From Vallicoccus soli (GTDB taxonomy: Bacteria; Actinomycetota; Actinomycetes; Motilibacterales; Motilibacteraceae): a stretch of DNA of 64,000 bases. This document shows, piece by piece, positions 1 to 10,050 of the stretch (positions within the stretch are counted from its first letter, which is position 1; each line of letters starts with the position of its first letter). The notes under the pieces were generated by a model, which saw only the letters and a program-made list of their open reading frames with translations, searched no databases and was not told the DNA's origin. The stretch lies in contig NZ_QZEZ01000005.1 in NCBI RefSeq assembly GCF_003594885.1, forward strand, positions 62,001-126,000. The letters run 5' to 3'. Made by a program: the position numbers and the translations under genes.

Positions 1-2
1 GG

Positions 3-1406
3 TACGAAGCCGCCCTCGTCGCCGCGCAGCTCGGCGCCGAGGTGACGGTCGTGGACCGCGACGGCGTCGGCGGCTCGACCGTCCTCACCGACTGCGTCCC
101 GAGCAAGACGCTCATCTCGACCGCCGAGGTCGTCACCCTCGCCCGCGAGTCCCGCGACCTCGGGGTGCGCGTGCGCGTCACCGGCGCGGACGGCGAGCAG
201 GTCGCCCTCGCCACCCCCGGCACCGACGGGGTCGAGGGCGCGCGGGTCACCGTCACCGCCGACCTCGCGCGGGTCAACGAGCGCGTCAAGGCGCTCGCCC
301 ACGCCCAGTCCGACGACATCGCCGCCCGGCTCGACCGGGAGGGCGTACGGGTGCTGCGCGGCACCGGCCGCCTCGACGGGCCCGAGCGGGTCGTCGCCTC
401 GCTGCTCGACGGCGGCGAGGAGGTCCTGCCGGCCGACGTCGTGCTCGTCGCGACCGGCGCGCACCCGCGCACGCTGCCCGACGCGCAGCCCGACGGCGAG
501 CGCATCCTCACGTGGGAGCAGCTCTACGACATCGACGGCACCCCGGAGCACCTCGTCGTCATCGGCTCCGGCGTGACCGGCGCGGAGTTCGCCTCCGCGT
601 ACAACGCGCTCGGCGCCCGCGTCACCCTCGTGTCCAGCCGCGACCGGGTGCTGCCCGGCGAGGACGCCGACGCCGCGCAGGTGCTCGAGGACGTCTTCAA
701 GCGCCGCGGCATGGAGGTCCTGTCCCGCTCGCGGGCCACCTCGGTCAAGCGCGAGGGCGACCGCGTCGTCGTGGGCCTGGAGGACGGGCGCACCGTCGAG
801 GGCTCGCACTGCCTCGTCGCGGTCGGCTCGATCCCCAACACCGCGGGGCTCGGCCTGGAGGAGGCCGGGGTGCGCCTCGGCCCCGGCGGCTTCGTCAAGG
901 TCGACCGGGTCTCGCGGACCTCCGCCCGTGGGGTGTACGCCGCCGGCGACTGCACCGGCGTGCTCATGCTCGCCTCGGTCGCGGCCATGCAGGGGCGCAT
1001 CGCCATGTGGCACGCGCTCGGCGACGCCGTCGCCCCGCTCGACCTCACCACGGTCAGCTCGAACGTCTTCACCGAGCCCGAGATCGCCACGGTCGGCTGG
1101 TCCCAGGCCAAGGTCGACGCCGGCGACGTCGCCGCCCGGGTGGTCAAGCTCCCGCTGTCCACCAACGCGCGCGCGAAGATGCAGGGCATCCAGGACGGCT
1201 TCGTCAAGCTCCTGTGCACCCCCGGCGCCGGCCGGGTCATCGGCGGCGTCGTCGTCGCCCCCCGCGCCAGCGAGCTCGTCTTCCCGCTGACCCTCGCCGT
1301 CGAGCAGGGGCTCACCGTCGACCAGGTGGCGCAGACGTTCACCGTCTACCCCTCGCTCAGCGGCAGCCTCGCCGAGGCCGCCCGCCAGCTCCACCGCCGC
1401 CGCTGA
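3..1406 (+). CDS. lpdA: LpdA-type NAD(P)H-quinone / flavoprotein disulfide reductase (5' truncated by window edge)
   Basis: The reading frame is already open at base 3, so the FAD-binding glycine motif lies before the window. About 467 residues are visible. The segment DCVPSK near residue 31 holds only one of the two redox cysteines of the classical CxxxxC disulfide. A second dinucleotide fold (VVIGSGVTGAEF) lies near residue 185, and the C-terminal dimerisation domain ends in VYPSLSGSL, where E3 enzymes have the catalytic His-Pro...Glu. Losing one Cys and the His-Glu dyad is what distinguishes mycobacterial LpdA (Rv3303c), an NAD(P)H:quinone reductase, from lipoamide dehydrogenase. So quinone or xenobiotic reduction is inferred rather than a role in pyruvate dehydrogenase. 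The gene converges on the next gene and is followed by an array of 22-bp repeats. Confidence 0.88.
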   Translation, partial: YEAALVAAQLGAEVTVVDRDGVGGSTVLTDCVPSKTLISTAEVVTLARESRDLGVRVRVTGADGEQVALATPGTDGVEGARVTVTADLARVNERVKALAHAQSDDIAARLDREGVRVLRGTGRLDGPERVVASLLDGGEEVLPADVVLVATGAHPRTLPDAQPDGERILTWEQLYDIDGTPEHLVVIGSGVTGAEFASAYNALGARVTLVSSRDRVLPGEDADAAQVLEDVFKRRGMEVLSRSRATSVKREGDRVVVGLEDGRTVEGSHCLVAVGSIPNTAGLGLEEAGVRLGPGGFVKVDRVSRTSARGVYAAGDCTGVLMLASVAAMQGRIAMWHALGDAVAPLDLTTVSSNVFTEPEIATVGWSQAKVDAGDVAARVVKLPLSTNARAKMQGIQDGFVKLLCTPGAGRVIGGVVVAPRASELVFPLTLAVEQGLTVDQVAQTFTVYPSLSGSLAEAARQLHRRR

Positions 1407-1430
1407 CCCCGGGGCGGCCGGGGCGGCCGG

Positions 1431-1524
1431 GATCATGCGCCCGCCCGGCGGCGATCATGCGCTGGCGCGGCGGCGATCATGCGCCCACCCGGCGGCGATC
1501 ATGCAGCCTCCCGGCGCTACCGGC
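1431..1524 (+). repeat. 22-bp GATCATGC repeat array A1, downstream of lpdA
   Basis: Four units start with GATCATGC at 1431, 1453, 1475 and 1497, exactly 22 bases apart. The rest of each unit is C-rich and ends in GGCGGC or GGCGC. The array begins 25 bases after the lpdA stop codon, and GATCATGC reads in the direction of lpdA transcription. It faces a second, oppositely oriented array (1565-1660). Together the two fill the 273-base gap between the convergent genes. Confidence 0.9.
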
Positions 1525-1564
1525 TCGCCGTGACCGACGGCGGCTGACGGAACGCACCGGGACT

Positions 1565-1660
1565 GCATGATCGGCGTCGGGGGACTGCATGATCGGCGCC
1601 GGGGGACTGCATGATCGGTGCCGGGGAAGGGCGTGGTCGCGGCCCGGGGGGTGCATGATC
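1565..1660 (-). repeat. 22-bp GATCATGC repeat array A2, downstream of the glycine-rich membrane protein
   Basis: On the + strand the core reads GCATGATC at 1565, 1587, 1609 and 1653, with a degenerate GCGTGGTC at 1631, so the 22-base phase is kept through five units. Read on the minus strand this is GATCATGCAGTCCCCCGGCG-type repeat located directly after the stop codon (1680-1682) of the minus-strand gene. Its polarity matches the other arrays in the window: away from the preceding stop codon. Confidence 0.9.
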
Positions 1661-1679
1661 GCGCGGGCCCGGTGAGGGG

Positions 1680-2498
1680 CTAGAAGTCGAAGCCGCCGCC
1701 GTCGCCGCCCCAGCCGCCGTCGCCGCCGCCCCAGTCGGCGCCGCCACCGTCGCCACCGCCGTCGTCGCCCCCGCCGTCCTCGAGGCCCTGCTCGTAGCCC
1801 TCGGAGTAGCTGCCGTCCCAGCCGCCGGAGAAGGCGCCGGTCATGGCGGCGCCGAGGAGGAAGCCGGGGAGCAGGCCGGAGGCGGCGTACGGGGCGAAGT
1901 AGCCCTGGGCGTAGGAGCCGTACTGCGGGCCGGCCTCCCAGTAGGGGCGGCGCCCGCCGGCCGCGACGGGCACCTTGCGCGCGTCGGGCTCGGCGCCGGC
2001 GCGCACGCGCTCGGCGTCGGGCAGGCACACCGGGACGGGACGCAGCTGCCCGCCGGGCGGGGCCCACTCGACGTCCTCGACGGAGGGGCCGTGCTGGGGG
2101 TTGAAGAAGCACGGCGGGCGCCGCACCGGCAGCGGGCGCCCGTCGACGCGGGCCCGTACGCAGGCCGCGGCGTAGCGGCCGTCCTCGAGCGCCTCGGTGA
2201 CGGCTTTGACGTCCTCGGGCCGGCGGACCCGGTCGAGGGCCTGCTTGGCGCGGTCGTACTCGTCGAGGGCGCGCTGGTAGTCCTGCCGCCCGCCCTGGTC
2301 GAGCTCGCGCCCGGCGGTCGCGAGGTCGAGCTCGGCGACCTCCTCGCCGAGGCGGGTGACGTCCTCCTCGACGGTGCCGCGCACGGCGGCGAGCTCCTCG
2401 GCCGCCTGCAGCTCGGCCTTGCGCTTGCTCGACCGGTAGGCCACGACGCCGGCGACCACGATGCCGACGAGCACCAGGAGCAGCACGATCTGGTCCAC
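1680..2498 (-). CDS. membrane-anchored protein with Gly/Asp-rich C-terminus, unknown function
   Basis: 272 residues. The first 20 residues form one strong membrane helix (IVLLLVLVGIVVAGVVAY), followed by a charged region likely to be a helical coiled coil (about residues 28-95). A central domain carries PPCFFNPQHGPS and several further conserved-looking Pro/Trp/Cys positions (about 105-175). The last 60 residues are very rich in Gly, Asp, Trp and Tyr. The architecture resembles uncharacterised actinobacterial membrane proteins with a cytoplasmic or surface low-complexity tail, and I do not recognise a catalytic motif. The ATG start sits 5-6 bases after a GGAGAGAGGAGT-like purine run. It lies downstream of the biotin carboxylase gene on the same strand with a 97-base gap. 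Confidence 0.75.
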   Translation of the reverse strand: MDQIVLLLVLVGIVVAGVVAYRSSKRKAELQAAEELAAVRGTVEEDVTRLGEEVAELDLATAGRELDQGGRQDYQRALDEYDRAKQALDRVRRPEDVKAVTEALEDGRYAAACVRARVDGRPLPVRRPPCFFNPQHGPSVEDVEWAPPGGQLRPVPVCLPDAERVRAGAEPDARKVPVAAGGRRPYWEAGPQYGSYAQGYFAPYAASGLLPGFLLGAAMTGAFSGGWDGSYSEGYEQGLEDGGGDDGGGDGGGADWGGGDGGWGGDGGGFDF

Positions 2499-2595
2499 GG
2501 GACTCCTCTCTCCGCCGCTGCAACGACCGGCGCGCCCGGCGAGTGCCCGGCGGGCACCGTCCCGGCGCCCCCCTGCTGCCCGCCCGGCGCGGGCG

Positions 2596-4368
2596 TCAGT
2601 CGGTGATCTCGCAGACCGCCGCGCCGCTGGTGAGCGTGGCGCCGACCTCGGCCTGCAGGCCGGTGACGGTGCCCGCGCGGTGGGCGTTGAGCGGCTGCTC
2701 CATCTTCATGGCCTCGAGCACGAGGACGAGCTCGCCGGCCTCGACCCGCTGCCCCTCCTCGACGGCGACCTTGACGACGGTGCCCTGCATCGGCGAGGTG
2801 AGCGTGGTGCCGCCGGCGGCCGCGGCGGTGGTCCGCCCGCGCGAGCGCTTCGGCCGGGGACCCGCCGCCGCGGCGGGGGCCGCACCGGCGCCCAGCCCGG
2901 CGGGCAGGACCACCTCGAGCCTGCGCCCGCCGACCTCGACGACGACCCGCTCGCGGGGCTGCTCCTCGGGAGCGCCCGGCGCCCCCGGCGCGGGGGCCCA
3001 CGGCGCGACGCCGCCCGCCCACTCGGTCTCGATCCAGCGGGTGTGCACGGTGAAGGGCTCCGCGGACCCCTCGAGCTCCGGGGCGAAGGCGGGGTCGGCG
3101 ACGACGGCGCGGTGGAACGGGATGACCGTCGGCAGGCCCTCGACCTCGAACTCGGCGAGGGCGCGCGCGGAGCGCTGCAGGGCCTCGCGGCGGGTGCGGC
3201 CGGTGACGACGAGCTTGGCGAGCATCGAGTCGAAGCCGCCGCCGACGACGCTGCCCTGCTCGACGCCGGCGTCGAGGCGCACACCGGGCCCGGACGGCGG
3301 GCGCCACGTGGTGACCGGGCCGGGCTGCGGCAGGAAGCCGCGGCCCGCGTCCTCGCCGTTGATGCGGAACTCGATCGAGTGCCCGCGCGCGGGAGGGTCG
3401 TCGTAGCCGAGCGGCTCGCCCTCCGCGACGCGGAACTGCTCGCGCACGAGGTCGATGCCGGTGACCTCCTCGGTCACGCAGTGCTCCACCTGCAGGCGCG
3501 TGTTGACCTCGAGGAACGAGATCGTCCCGTCCTGGCCGACGAGGAACTCGCAGGTGCCGGCGCCGACGTACCCGGCCTCGGCGAGGATCGCCTTGGACGC
3601 GCGGTAGAGCTCGGCGCGCTGCGCGTCGGACAGGAACGGCGCGGGGGCCTCCTCGACGAGCTTCTGGTGCCGACGCTGCAGCGAGCAGTCGCGGGTGGAG
3701 ACCACGACGACCGCCCCGTGCTGGTCCGCGAGGCACTGGGTCTCCACGTGCCGCGGCCGGTCGAGGTAGCGCTCCACGAAGCACTCGCCGCGGCCGAACG
3801 CGGCGACCGCCTCGCGCACCGCGGAGTCGTACAGCTCGGGGACCTCCTCGAGCGTGCGCGCGACCTTGAGCCCGCGCCCGCCGCCGCCGTAGGCCGCCTT
3901 GATGGCGACCGGCAGCCCGTGCTCCTCGGCGAACGCGAGGACCTCCTCGGCGCCGGAGACCGGGTCGGGGGTGCCGGCGACGAGCGGGGCGCCCGCGCGC
4001 TGGGCGATGTGCCGGGCGCGGACCTTGTCGCCCAGCGCGTCGATCGCGGCCGGGGGCGGGCCGATCCAGGTGAGGCCGGCGTCGAGCACCGCCTGGGCGA
4101 ACCCGGCGTTCTCGGCGAGGAAGCCGTAGCCGGGGTGCACCGCGTCGGCGCCGCTCTCGCGGGCGACGGCCAGGAGCTTGTCGACGTCGAGGTACGTCTG
4201 CGCGGCGGTCTCGCCGCCGAGCGCGAAGGCGTGGTCGGCCACGCGCACGTGCGGGGCGTCGCGGTCGGGGTCGGCGTACACCGCCACGCTCGCGAGCCCC
4301 GCGTCCGCGCAGGCCCGCGCGATGCGCACCGCGATCTCGCCGCGGTTGGCGATGAGGACTGTCCGCAC
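2596..4368 (-). CDS. accA3: acyl-CoA carboxylase alpha subunit (biotin carboxylase + biotin carboxyl carrier)
   Basis: 590 residues. The N-terminus ([20 protein letters not shown]) is the biotin carboxylase pre-ATP-grasp domain. The ATP-grasp domain includes the glycine-rich GGGGRGLKV near residue 165 and the active-site segment [18 protein letters not shown] near 285. A C-terminal biotin carboxylase domain, a Pro/Ala linker and a biotinyl domain with the acceptor lysine in EAMKMEQ complete the protein. This is the alpha chain that carboxylates biotin and passes CO2 to an AccD partner, supplying malonyl- or methylmalonyl-CoA. The GTG at 4368 is chosen because GAGGAGG lies five bases upstream; a longer start would overlap the maf stop. 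maf ends 10 bases upstream, so the genes are probably co-transcribed. Confidence 0.95.
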   Translation of the reverse strand: MRTVLIANRGEIAVRIARACADAGLASVAVYADPDRDAPHVRVADHAFALGGETAAQTYLDVDKLLAVARESGADAVHPGYGFLAENAGFAQAVLDAGLTWIGPPPAAIDALGDKVRARHIAQRAGAPLVAGTPDPVSGAEEVLAFAEEHGLPVAIKAAYGGGGRGLKVARTLEEVPELYDSAVREAVAAFGRGECFVERYLDRPRHVETQCLADQHGAVVVVSTRDCSLQRRHQKLVEEAPAPFLSDAQRAELYRASKAILAEAGYVGAGTCEFLVGQDGTISFLEVNTRLQVEHCVTEEVTGIDLVREQFRVAEGEPLGYDDPPARGHSIEFRINGEDAGRGFLPQPGPVTTWRPPSGPGVRLDAGVEQGSVVGGGFDSMLAKLVVTGRTRREALQRSARALAEFEVEGLPTVIPFHRAVVADPAFAPELEGSAEPFTVHTRWIETEWAGGVAPWAPAPGAPGAPEEQPRERVVVEVGGRRLEVVLPAGLGAGAAPAAAAGPRPKRSRGRTTAAAAGGTTLTSPMQGTVVKVAVEEGQRVEAGELVLVLEAMKMEQPLNAHRAGTVTGLQAEVGATLTSGAAVCEITD

Positions 4369-4378
4369 TCGTGCCTCC

Positions 4379-5041
4379 TCAGCAGTCCGGGCGAGCATAG
4401 GGCTGGGCCGCCCAGAGGTCCGCCACCCGCACCCCGTGCGCGGCGAGCAGGCGGCGCAGCAGCGGCAGGGACACCCCGACGACCCCGTGCGGGTCGCCGT
4501 CGACGCCCTCGACGAACCACCCGCCCAGCCCGTCGAGGGTGAAGGCGCCGGCGACGGCGAGGGGCTCGCCGGTGGCGACGTACGCCTCCACCTCGGCCTC
4601 GTCGACGTCGGCGAAGCGCACCGTCGTGGAGGACACCGCGGCGTGCTCGACGCCGTCGCGGAGCAGGCAGTGCCCCGTGCGCAGGACGCCCTCGCGCCCG
4701 CGCATCGCCCGCCAGCGGCGGCGGGCCTCCTCGGGCTCGTACGGCTTGCCGAGCGCCGCGCCGTCGAGGTCGAGGACCGAGTCGCAGCCCAGCACCAGGG
4801 CGCCGGGGACCCGCTCCGCGACGGCGCGCGCCTTGGCCCGCGCCAGCACGAGCGCGAGCGAGCCCGGGTCGGGCGCGCCCAGCGCGTCCTCGTCGACGCC
4901 GCTGACGACGACGTCCGGGTCGACGCCGGCCGCGCGCAGGGACGCCAGGCGCGCCGGGGAGGCGCTGGCCAGGACGAGGCGGGGGACGGGGCGGGGACCG
5001 GGCGGTGCGCCGGCGGGCGCGGCGGCGAGGGGGTCGGGCAC
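4379..5041 (-). CDS. maf: Maf family nucleotide pyrophosphatase
   Basis: 220 residues. The Maf signature [10 protein letters not shown] sits near residue 26, followed by the usual substrate-binding acidic segment ([10 protein letters not shown]) and [10 protein letters not shown], which carries the catalytic Asp. Members hydrolyse non-canonical or excess NTPs to monophosphates and pyrophosphate and have been linked to septum formation. About 18 Pro/Ala-rich residues precede the fold, so the true start could be a little downstream. The gene sits between accE and accA on the same strand, the same neighbourhood as Rv3282 in M. tuberculosis. The biological reason for this conserved pairing is not known to me. 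Confidence 0.92.
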   Translation of the reverse strand: MPDPLAAAPAGAPPGPRPVPRLVLASASPARLASLRAAGVDPDVVVSGVDEDALGAPDPGSLALVLARAKARAVAERVPGALVLGCDSVLDLDGAALGKPYEPEEARRRWRAMRGREGVLRTGHCLLRDGVEHAAVSSTTVRFADVDEAEVEAYVATGEPLAVAGAFTLDGLGGWFVEGVDGDPHGVVGVSLPLLRRLLAAHGVRVADLWAAQPYARPDC

Positions 5042-5051
5042 GCGCGGGAGC

Positions 5052-5282
5052 CTAGGACGGGCGCGCGCTGCCCACCCAGCCGCCGGGGGCCGCGCGCAGC
5101 GGCGCCCGCAGCGCGCGGGCCGGGTCGGACCAGCCGCCGGGGCGCGGGCCGCGGGGGCGCGGGGCCGCGGGGGCGGGCGCGGGGCGCGCGGCGAGGGCGG
5201 CGACGAGCGCGGCCACCTCGTCGTCCGACGGCGCCCCGCGGACCACGGTGAGCACGGGCGGGGCGGCGTCGGGCGCGGTCAC
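5052..5282 (-). CDS. accE: acyl-CoA carboxylase epsilon subunit
   Basis: 76 residues, typical of the small epsilon subunit. The N-terminal segment [20 protein letters not shown] is the conserved helix of the family, followed by an Ala/Pro-rich linker and a C-terminal basic region with W ([13 protein letters not shown]). In actinobacteria this subunit binds and activates the AccA-AccD complex. The stop is only 10 bases from the maf ATG, consistent with an accE-maf-accA operon. The partner accD lies 1.2 kb away on the same strand but is separated by an oppositely oriented methyltransferase gene, which is unusual. Confidence 0.85.
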   Translation of the reverse strand: MTAPDAAPPVLTVVRGAPSDDEVAALVAALAARPAPAPAAPRPRGPRPGGWSDPARALRAPLRAAPGGWVGSARPS

Positions 5283-5331
5283 CCGCCCATCGTCGCCGCT
5301 GGTCGCCCGCCCTGTCGAGCCGGCCCTGCGC

Positions 5332-5337
5332 TACGGT
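5332..5337 (+). promoter_or_regulatory. candidate -10 box (TACGGT) for the methyltransferase gene
   Basis: TACGGT lies 32 bases before the ATG at 5370, in the 87-base divergent gap between accE and the methyltransferase. No convincing -35 box is visible. Prediction from pattern only. Confidence 0.3.
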
Positions 5338-5369
5338 CGCGGGACCCGTACGAGGCCCGGAGGGGACCC

Positions 5370-6422
5370 ATGGCGACCACGGCGACGCCGACGACGCCGA
5401 CGACGCCGGAGGTGGCGCGCTACTGCGCCTCCTGCGGGCGGGCCGTCGACGCGTTCCTGCCCGGCCCGGGCGGCAAGCGCCCCGACGCGGCGTGCCCGCG
5501 CTGCGGCAGCCTCGAGCGGCACCGCTTCCTGTCGGTCCTGCTCGACGGCATGGCGCCGTACCTCGCGACGGCGCGGGTCGTGCTCGACATCGCGCCGAGC
5601 AAGCAGACCGTGGCGCACCTGCGCCGGCACGTGCAGGGGCACTACCTGCGCGTCGACTTCGACCCCTCGGCGGACCGGCGCGCCGTCGACGTGCAGGCCA
5701 GCGTGACGGACCTGCCGCTGCCGGACCGCTCGGTCGACCTGCTGCTGTGCTTCCACGTGCTGGAGCACGTGCCGGACGACCGGGCGGCGATGCGCGAGCT
5801 GAGCCGCGTGCTCGCCGGCGGCGGCGTCGGGTTCGTGCAGGTGCCGTGGCGCCCGCACACGGAGACCGACGAGGACCCGGCGGCGCCGGAGGAGGAGCGG
5901 GTGCGCCGCTTCGGGCAGGCCGACCACGTGCGCTACTACGGCCGGGACTTCGAGGACCGCCTGCGCGCCGAGGGGCTCGACCCGGTGCGGCTCACCCCGC
6001 GCGCGGTGCTCAGCCCGGACCTCGTGCGGCGCTGGGGGCTCCTGCCCGACGAGGTCGTGTGGCTGGTGCGCCCGGCCGAGGCCGGCGCGCGCGCACCGCT
6101 GGGGGACGCGGTGCTGCCCGAGGGGGCGGGCCGCCCGACGGCCCTCGTCGCGCTCGGCGACTACGCCGCCCGGCACCCGGGCCTGCGCTCGGACCTCGAC
6201 CGCGCCAAGTCGCGCTTCGAGGGCGCCGTCGAGCGCCTGGAGGCGGTGCGCGGCGAGGTCGTCGACCTCACGGCGCGCCTGCGCGAGGCCGAGGCCCGCG
6301 CCCGGCGCGCGGAGAAGCGCGCGGGCAAGTGGGAGCGGGCGTACCGCGAGCTCGCCGCGCAGCCGCCGATCCGCCTCGCCCGCGCGCTGCGGCGCCGGGT
6401 CGCGCGGGTCGTGAGCCGCTGA
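5370..6422 (+). CDS. Zn-ribbon class I SAM methyltransferase with C-terminal coiled coil
   Basis: 350 residues. CASCGR (about 19-24) and CPRCGS (about 42-47) form a four-cysteine zinc ribbon. The methyltransferase type 11 fold follows: VVLDIAP as motif I near 70, then [20 protein letters not shown] near 113-132. The last 75 residues are Arg/Glu/Ala-rich and predicted to form a coiled coil ending in a basic patch. Proteins of this shape are often found with glycosyltransferases in surface-polysaccharide loci, so a glycan or lipid methyl acceptor is possible, but the substrate is unknown. The ATG has GGAGGGG five bases upstream. It is transcribed against both flanking acc genes, which makes it look like an insertion into the carboxylase locus. 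Confidence 0.85.
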   Translation: MATTATPTTPTTPEVARYCASCGRAVDAFLPGPGGKRPDAACPRCGSLERHRFLSVLLDGMAPYLATARVVLDIAPSKQTVAHLRRHVQGHYLRVDFDPSADRRAVDVQASVTDLPLPDRSVDLLLCFHVLEHVPDDRAAMRELSRVLAGGGVGFVQVPWRPHTETDEDPAAPEEERVRRFGQADHVRYYGRDFEDRLRAEGLDPVRLTPRAVLSPDLVRRWGLLPDEVVWLVRPAEAGARAPLGDAVLPEGAGRPTALVALGDYAARHPGLRSDLDRAKSRFEGAVERLEAVRGEVVDLTARLREAEARARRAEKRAGKWERAYRELAAQPPIRLARALRRRVARVVSR

Positions 6423-6447
6423 GCGGTCCGCAGGGCCCGGCCCGCGC

Positions 6448-8067
6448 TCAGAGCGGGATGTTGCCGTGCTTCTTCGGCGGCAGCGTCGCGCGCTTGGTCC
6501 GCAGCGCCCGCAGCGCCCGCACGACCTGCACCCGCGTCTGCGAGGGGGCGATGACCGCGTCGACGTAGCCGCGCTCGGCGGCGACGTAGGGGTTGGCGAG
6601 GGTGTCCTCGTACTCCTGCACGAGCTGCGCGCGGCGGCCCACCGGGTCCTCGGCCTCGGCGAGCTCGCGCCGGTAGAGGATGTTCACCGCGCCCTGGGCG
6701 CCCATGACCGCGATCTGCGCGGTCGGCCACGCCAGGTTGATGTCGGCGCCGAGGTGCTTGGAGCCCATGACGTCGTACGCCCCGCCGTACGCCTTGCGGG
6801 TGATGACGGTGACGAGCGGGACGGTGGCCTCGGCGTACGCGTAGAGCAGCTTCGCCCCGCGGCGGATGATGCCGCCCCACTCCTGCGACGTCCCGGGCAG
6901 GAAGCCCGGCACGTCGACGAAGGTCAGCACGGGGATCCCGAAGGCGTCGCACGTGCGCACGAAGCGCGCGGCCTTCTCCGACGCGTCGATGTCGAGCGTG
7001 CCCGCCAGCTGCGAGGGCTGGTTGGCCACGACGCCGACCGCGTGCCCCTCGACCCGCCCGAACCCGCAGAGGATGTTCGGCGCGAAGAGCGCGTGCACCT
7101 CGAGGAACTCCCCGCCGTCGAGGACGTGCTCGACGACCGTGTGCATGTCGTACGGCTGGTTGGGCGAGTCCGGCAGCAGGGCGTCGAGCTCGAGGTCCTC
7201 CTCGGTGACGTCGAGGTCCACCGGCTCGTCCTCGAGGACCGGCGGCTCCTCGAGGTTGTTCGAGGGCAGGTACGACAGCAGCGCCCGGACGAAGTCGATC
7301 GCGTCGGCCTCGTCGGCGGCGAGGTAGTGGCTGTTGCCGCTGCGGCTGCCGTGGGTGCGGGCGCCGCCGAGCTCCTCCATGCTCACGTCCTCGCCGGTGA
7401 CCGTCTTGATGACGTCGGGCCCGGTGATGAACATGTGCGAGGTCTGGTCGACCATCACCGTGAAGTCGGTGATGGCGGGGGAGTAGACGGCGCCGCCGGC
7501 GCACGGGCCCATGATGAGGCTCACCTGCGGGATGACGCCCGAGGCGTGCACGTTGCGCTTGAAGATCTCCGCGTAGAGCCCGAGGGAGACGACGCCCTCC
7601 TGGATGCGCGCGCCCCCGGAGTCGTTGAGCCCGACGAGCGGGCAGCCGGTCCTGAGCGCGAGGTCCATGACCTTGACGATCTTCTCGCCGAACACCTCGC
7701 CGAGGGAGCCGCCGAAGACGGTGAAGTCCTGCGCGAAGACGCAGACCCGGCGCCCGTCGACCGTGCCGAACCCGGTCACGACGCCGTCGCCGTACGGCCG
7801 CGTCCGCTCCAGCCCGAAGGCGCTCGAGCGGTGCCGGGCGAACTCGTCGAGCTCGACGAACGAACCCTCGTCGAGCAGTGCCGCGATGCGCTCGCGCGCG
7901 GTGCCCTTGCCCCGCGCGTGCTGCTTCTCCACGGCGCGGGCCGACCCGGCGTGGGTGGCCTCCTCGGCGCGCCGGCGGAAGTCGGCGAGCTTGCCGGCCG
8001 TCGTGTGGACGTCGGGCTGCCCGGGCGGGCCGCCCGCGGTGCTGGGGTCGACGGGCTGGGCGCTCAC
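6448..8067 (-). CDS. accD5: acyl-CoA carboxylase beta subunit (carboxyltransferase)
   Basis: 539 residues, the usual length. N- and C-terminal carboxyltransferase lobes are clear: the region around [19 protein letters not shown], the oxyanion segment [20 protein letters not shown], then [16 protein letters not shown] and [14 protein letters not shown] in the second lobe. It transfers the carboxyl group from biotinyl-AccA to propionyl- or acetyl-CoA; which one is not decidable by eye. The GTG at 8067 is chosen because AGGAGG lies seven bases upstream and the sequence beyond has no family similarity. It is divergent from birA, whose product biotinylates AccA. Confidence 0.94.
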   Translation of the reverse strand: MSAQPVDPSTAGGPPGQPDVHTTAGKLADFRRRAEEATHAGSARAVEKQHARGKGTARERIAALLDEGSFVELDEFARHRSSAFGLERTRPYGDGVVTGFGTVDGRRVCVFAQDFTVFGGSLGEVFGEKIVKVMDLALRTGCPLVGLNDSGGARIQEGVVSLGLYAEIFKRNVHASGVIPQVSLIMGPCAGGAVYSPAITDFTVMVDQTSHMFITGPDVIKTVTGEDVSMEELGGARTHGSRSGNSHYLAADEADAIDFVRALLSYLPSNNLEEPPVLEDEPVDLDVTEEDLELDALLPDSPNQPYDMHTVVEHVLDGGEFLEVHALFAPNILCGFGRVEGHAVGVVANQPSQLAGTLDIDASEKAARFVRTCDAFGIPVLTFVDVPGFLPGTSQEWGGIIRRGAKLLYAYAEATVPLVTVITRKAYGGAYDVMGSKHLGADINLAWPTAQIAVMGAQGAVNILYRRELAEAEDPVGRRAQLVQEYEDTLANPYVAAERGYVDAVIAPSQTRVQVVRALRALRTKRATLPPKKHGNIPL

Positions 8068-8124
8068 CGGCTGTCCTCCTGCTGCGCGGACCGCTGCCCG
8101 GGCCGTGCTGCCCGGGCGGGTCCG

Positions 8125-8130
8125 TAGCCT
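8125..8130 (+). promoter_or_regulatory. -10 box (TAGCCT) for leaderless birA
   Basis: TAGCCT ends six bases before the GTG at 8137, placing the transcription start at or next to the start codon. No Shine-Dalgarno sequence precedes the GTG, which fits leaderless translation. Confidence 0.5.
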
Positions 8131-8136
8131 AGCCAC

Positions 8137-9006
8137 GTGCCCGAGCCCGACCCGCCCGGAGCGAGGCCGCCCTCCGCGTGGAGCGACCTGGCCCGCCCGC
8201 CGCTGCGCGAGCGGGCCCTGGCCCGCGCGCTCGAGGGCGACGAGCCGTGGCGGCGGGTCCGCGTCGTCGCGGCGACCGGCTCGACGAACGCCGACGTCGC
8301 CGAGCGGGCGCGCGCCGGCGAGGCCGAGGGCCTCGTCCTCGTCGCCGAGCACCAGACCGCCGGGCGCGGGCGGCTCGACCGCACGTGGACCGCGCCGCCG
8401 CGCTCCGGGCTCACGCTCTCGGTGCTGCTGCGCCCGGGGCCGGGGGTCCCGGTGGCCCGGTGGGGCTGGGTGCCGCTGCTCGCCGGCGTGGCCGTCGCGC
8501 ACGCCGTGACGCGGGCGGCCCGGGTCGACGTGCGCCTGAAGTGGCCCAACGACGTGCAGGTCGGCGGGCGCAAGGTCGCGGGCCTGCTCGCCGAGCGCGC
8601 GGGCGACGCGGTCGTGGTCGGCATCGGGCTCAACGTCTCGCTGACCGCGCAGGAGCTGCCGTCCGACGCGGCGACCTCGCTGGCCATGGAGGGGGCGCGC
8701 ACCCTCGACCGCGACACGCTGCTGCGCGCGCTCCTGCGCGAGCTGGGGCGCACGTACCGGGGGTGGCGGCTCTCCGGCGGGGACCCCGCGGCGGGGCTGC
8801 GCGACGCGTACGTCGAGCGCTGCGCGACCGTCGGGCGGCGGGTGCGGGTGCTGCTCCCCGGCGGGGCGGTCCTCGAGGGCGAGGCGGTCGACGTCGACGC
8901 GGACGGCCGGCTCGTCGTGGCGCACGGCGGCGGCGACGGCCCCGGCGCGCCGGACGGGCCGGGCCTGCAGGCGGTCGCCGCGGGTGACGTCGTCCACGTG
9001 CGGTAG
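8137..9006 (+). CDS. birA: biotin--[acetyl-CoA carboxylase] ligase (BirA, no DNA-binding domain)
   Basis: 289 residues. The biotin ligase catalytic core is plain: [12 protein letters not shown], the biotin/ATP loop [11 protein letters not shown] near 77-87, [18 protein letters not shown] near 133-150, and VGIGLNVS. A small C-terminal SH3-like domain follows ([20 protein letters not shown]). There is no N-terminal helix-turn-helix, so this is the monofunctional class I ligase: it forms biotinyl-AMP and attaches biotin to the AMKM lysine of the AccA encoded at 2.6-4.4 kb. It is divergent from accD with a 69-base gap, and the cyclase gene begins 10 bases after its stop. Confidence 0.95.
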   Translation: MPEPDPPGARPPSAWSDLARPPLRERALARALEGDEPWRRVRVVAATGSTNADVAERARAGEAEGLVLVAEHQTAGRGRLDRTWTAPPRSGLTLSVLLRPGPGVPVARWGWVPLLAGVAVAHAVTRAARVDVRLKWPNDVQVGGRKVAGLLAERAGDAVVVGIGLNVSLTAQELPSDAATSLAMEGARTLDRDTLLRALLRELGRTYRGWRLSGGDPAAGLRDAYVERCATVGRRVRVLLPGGAVLEGEAVDVDADGRLVVAHGGGDGPGAPDGPGLQAVAAGDVVHVR

Positions 9007-9015
9007 GAGTGTGCG

Positions 9016-10050
9016 GTGGCGCAGGAGTGGGGCGACGAGGAGGGCTGGGAGCCGGAGGACGTGGCGGCCCGGCTGGAGAAGCGGCTGCTCGGGGGCGAGC
9101 GGGTCTACACGCGCGACCGGATCTGCGAGCTCGCGGGCGTCTCGGTGGAGCAGGCGCGCCGCTACTGGCGGGCGATGGGCTTCCCCGACGTCGGGGACGA
9201 CACGGTCGCCTTCACCGAGGCAGACCTCGAGGCCCTGCGCCGGCTGCTGGCGCTCGAGGGCGAGGGGGTCCTGGACCACGAGTTCGCCCTGAGCATCACC
9301 CGCGCCCTGGGGCACACCCAGGCCCGGCTCGTGGAGTGGCAGGTGCAGGCGCTGCTCGAGGACCTCATGGAGCGGCGCTGGCTGCGCCCGCGCGACGCCT
9401 CGCTCACCGCGGTCGCGCTCGCGGGCGAGCACCTCGACGACTGGGAGCACCTGCTCGTGTACGCCTGGCGGCGCCAGCTCGCCGCCGTGACCGGGCGCGC
9501 GCTGCTGGTCTCGCAGGGGCGTGACGACGCCGCGCAGGAGGGCTGGCGGACGGTCGGGTTCGCCGACCTCGTCTCGTACACCCGGCTGTCGCAGCGGATG
9601 GACGAGCGCGCGCTCGGGCGGCTGGTGAGCCGCTTCGAGCGGCTGTCGCACGACACCGTCGCCGGGCGCGGCGGGCGGGTGGTCAAGACCATCGGCGACG
9701 AGGTGCTCTTCGTGGCGGACCGGGCCGAGGACGCGGCCGCGATCGCGCTGGACCTCGCCGAGACCATGGCCCGCGACCCGGTGCTGCCCGACGTGCGGGT
9801 GGGGCTGGCGACCGGCGGGGTCGTGTCGCGGCTCGGCGACGTCTTCGGGCGCACCGTCAACCTCGCGAGCCGGCTCACCGCGCTCGCCCAGCCGGGCACC
9901 GTGCTGTGCGACCGGGCGACCGCCGCGCAGCTCGCGGACGCACCGGGGCTCGAGCTCGACCGCGAGCGGGTGCGGGCCGTGCGCGGGTGGGGCCTCGTCG
10001 AGCCGGTGGTGCTGCGCCGCGCGGCGCCCGCGGACGGCGCCCCGGGCTAG
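9016..10050 (+). CDS. class III adenylate cyclase with N-terminal regulatory domain (Rv1264-like)
   Basis: 344 residues. The first 160 residues form an all-helical regulatory domain like that of the pH-sensing mycobacterial cyclase Rv1264. The catalytic domain follows: first metal-binding Asp in GFADLVSYT, the lysine and second Asp in [10 protein letters not shown], then [14 protein letters not shown] with the purine-selecting Asp and the transition-state Asn and Arg. All catalytic positions are present, so cAMP production is expected. GTG at 9016 has AGGAG about nine bases upstream. The gene follows birA by ten bases. The Rv1264 parallel suggests acid regulation, but that is an inference from family resemblance. 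Confidence 0.9.
   Translation: MAQEWGDEEGWEPEDVAARLEKRLLGGERVYTRDRICELAGVSVEQARRYWRAMGFPDVGDDTVAFTEADLEALRRLLALEGEGVLDHEFALSITRALGHTQARLVEWQVQALLEDLMERRWLRPRDASLTAVALAGEHLDDWEHLLVYAWRRQLAAVTGRALLVSQGRDDAAQEGWRTVGFADLVSYTRLSQRMDERALGRLVSRFERLSHDTVAGRGGRVVKTIGDEVLFVADRAEDAAAIALDLAETMARDPVLPDVRVGLATGGVVSRLGDVFGRTVNLASRLTALAQPGTVLCDRATAAQLADAPGLELDRERVRAVRGWGLVEPVVLRRAAPADGAPG

Noticed and set aside
1407..1680. Small coding regions in the repeat-filled gap
   Set aside because: Frames here are short or made of repeat-derived Arg/Pro residues without start signals, and the 22-base period shifts the frame at every unit.
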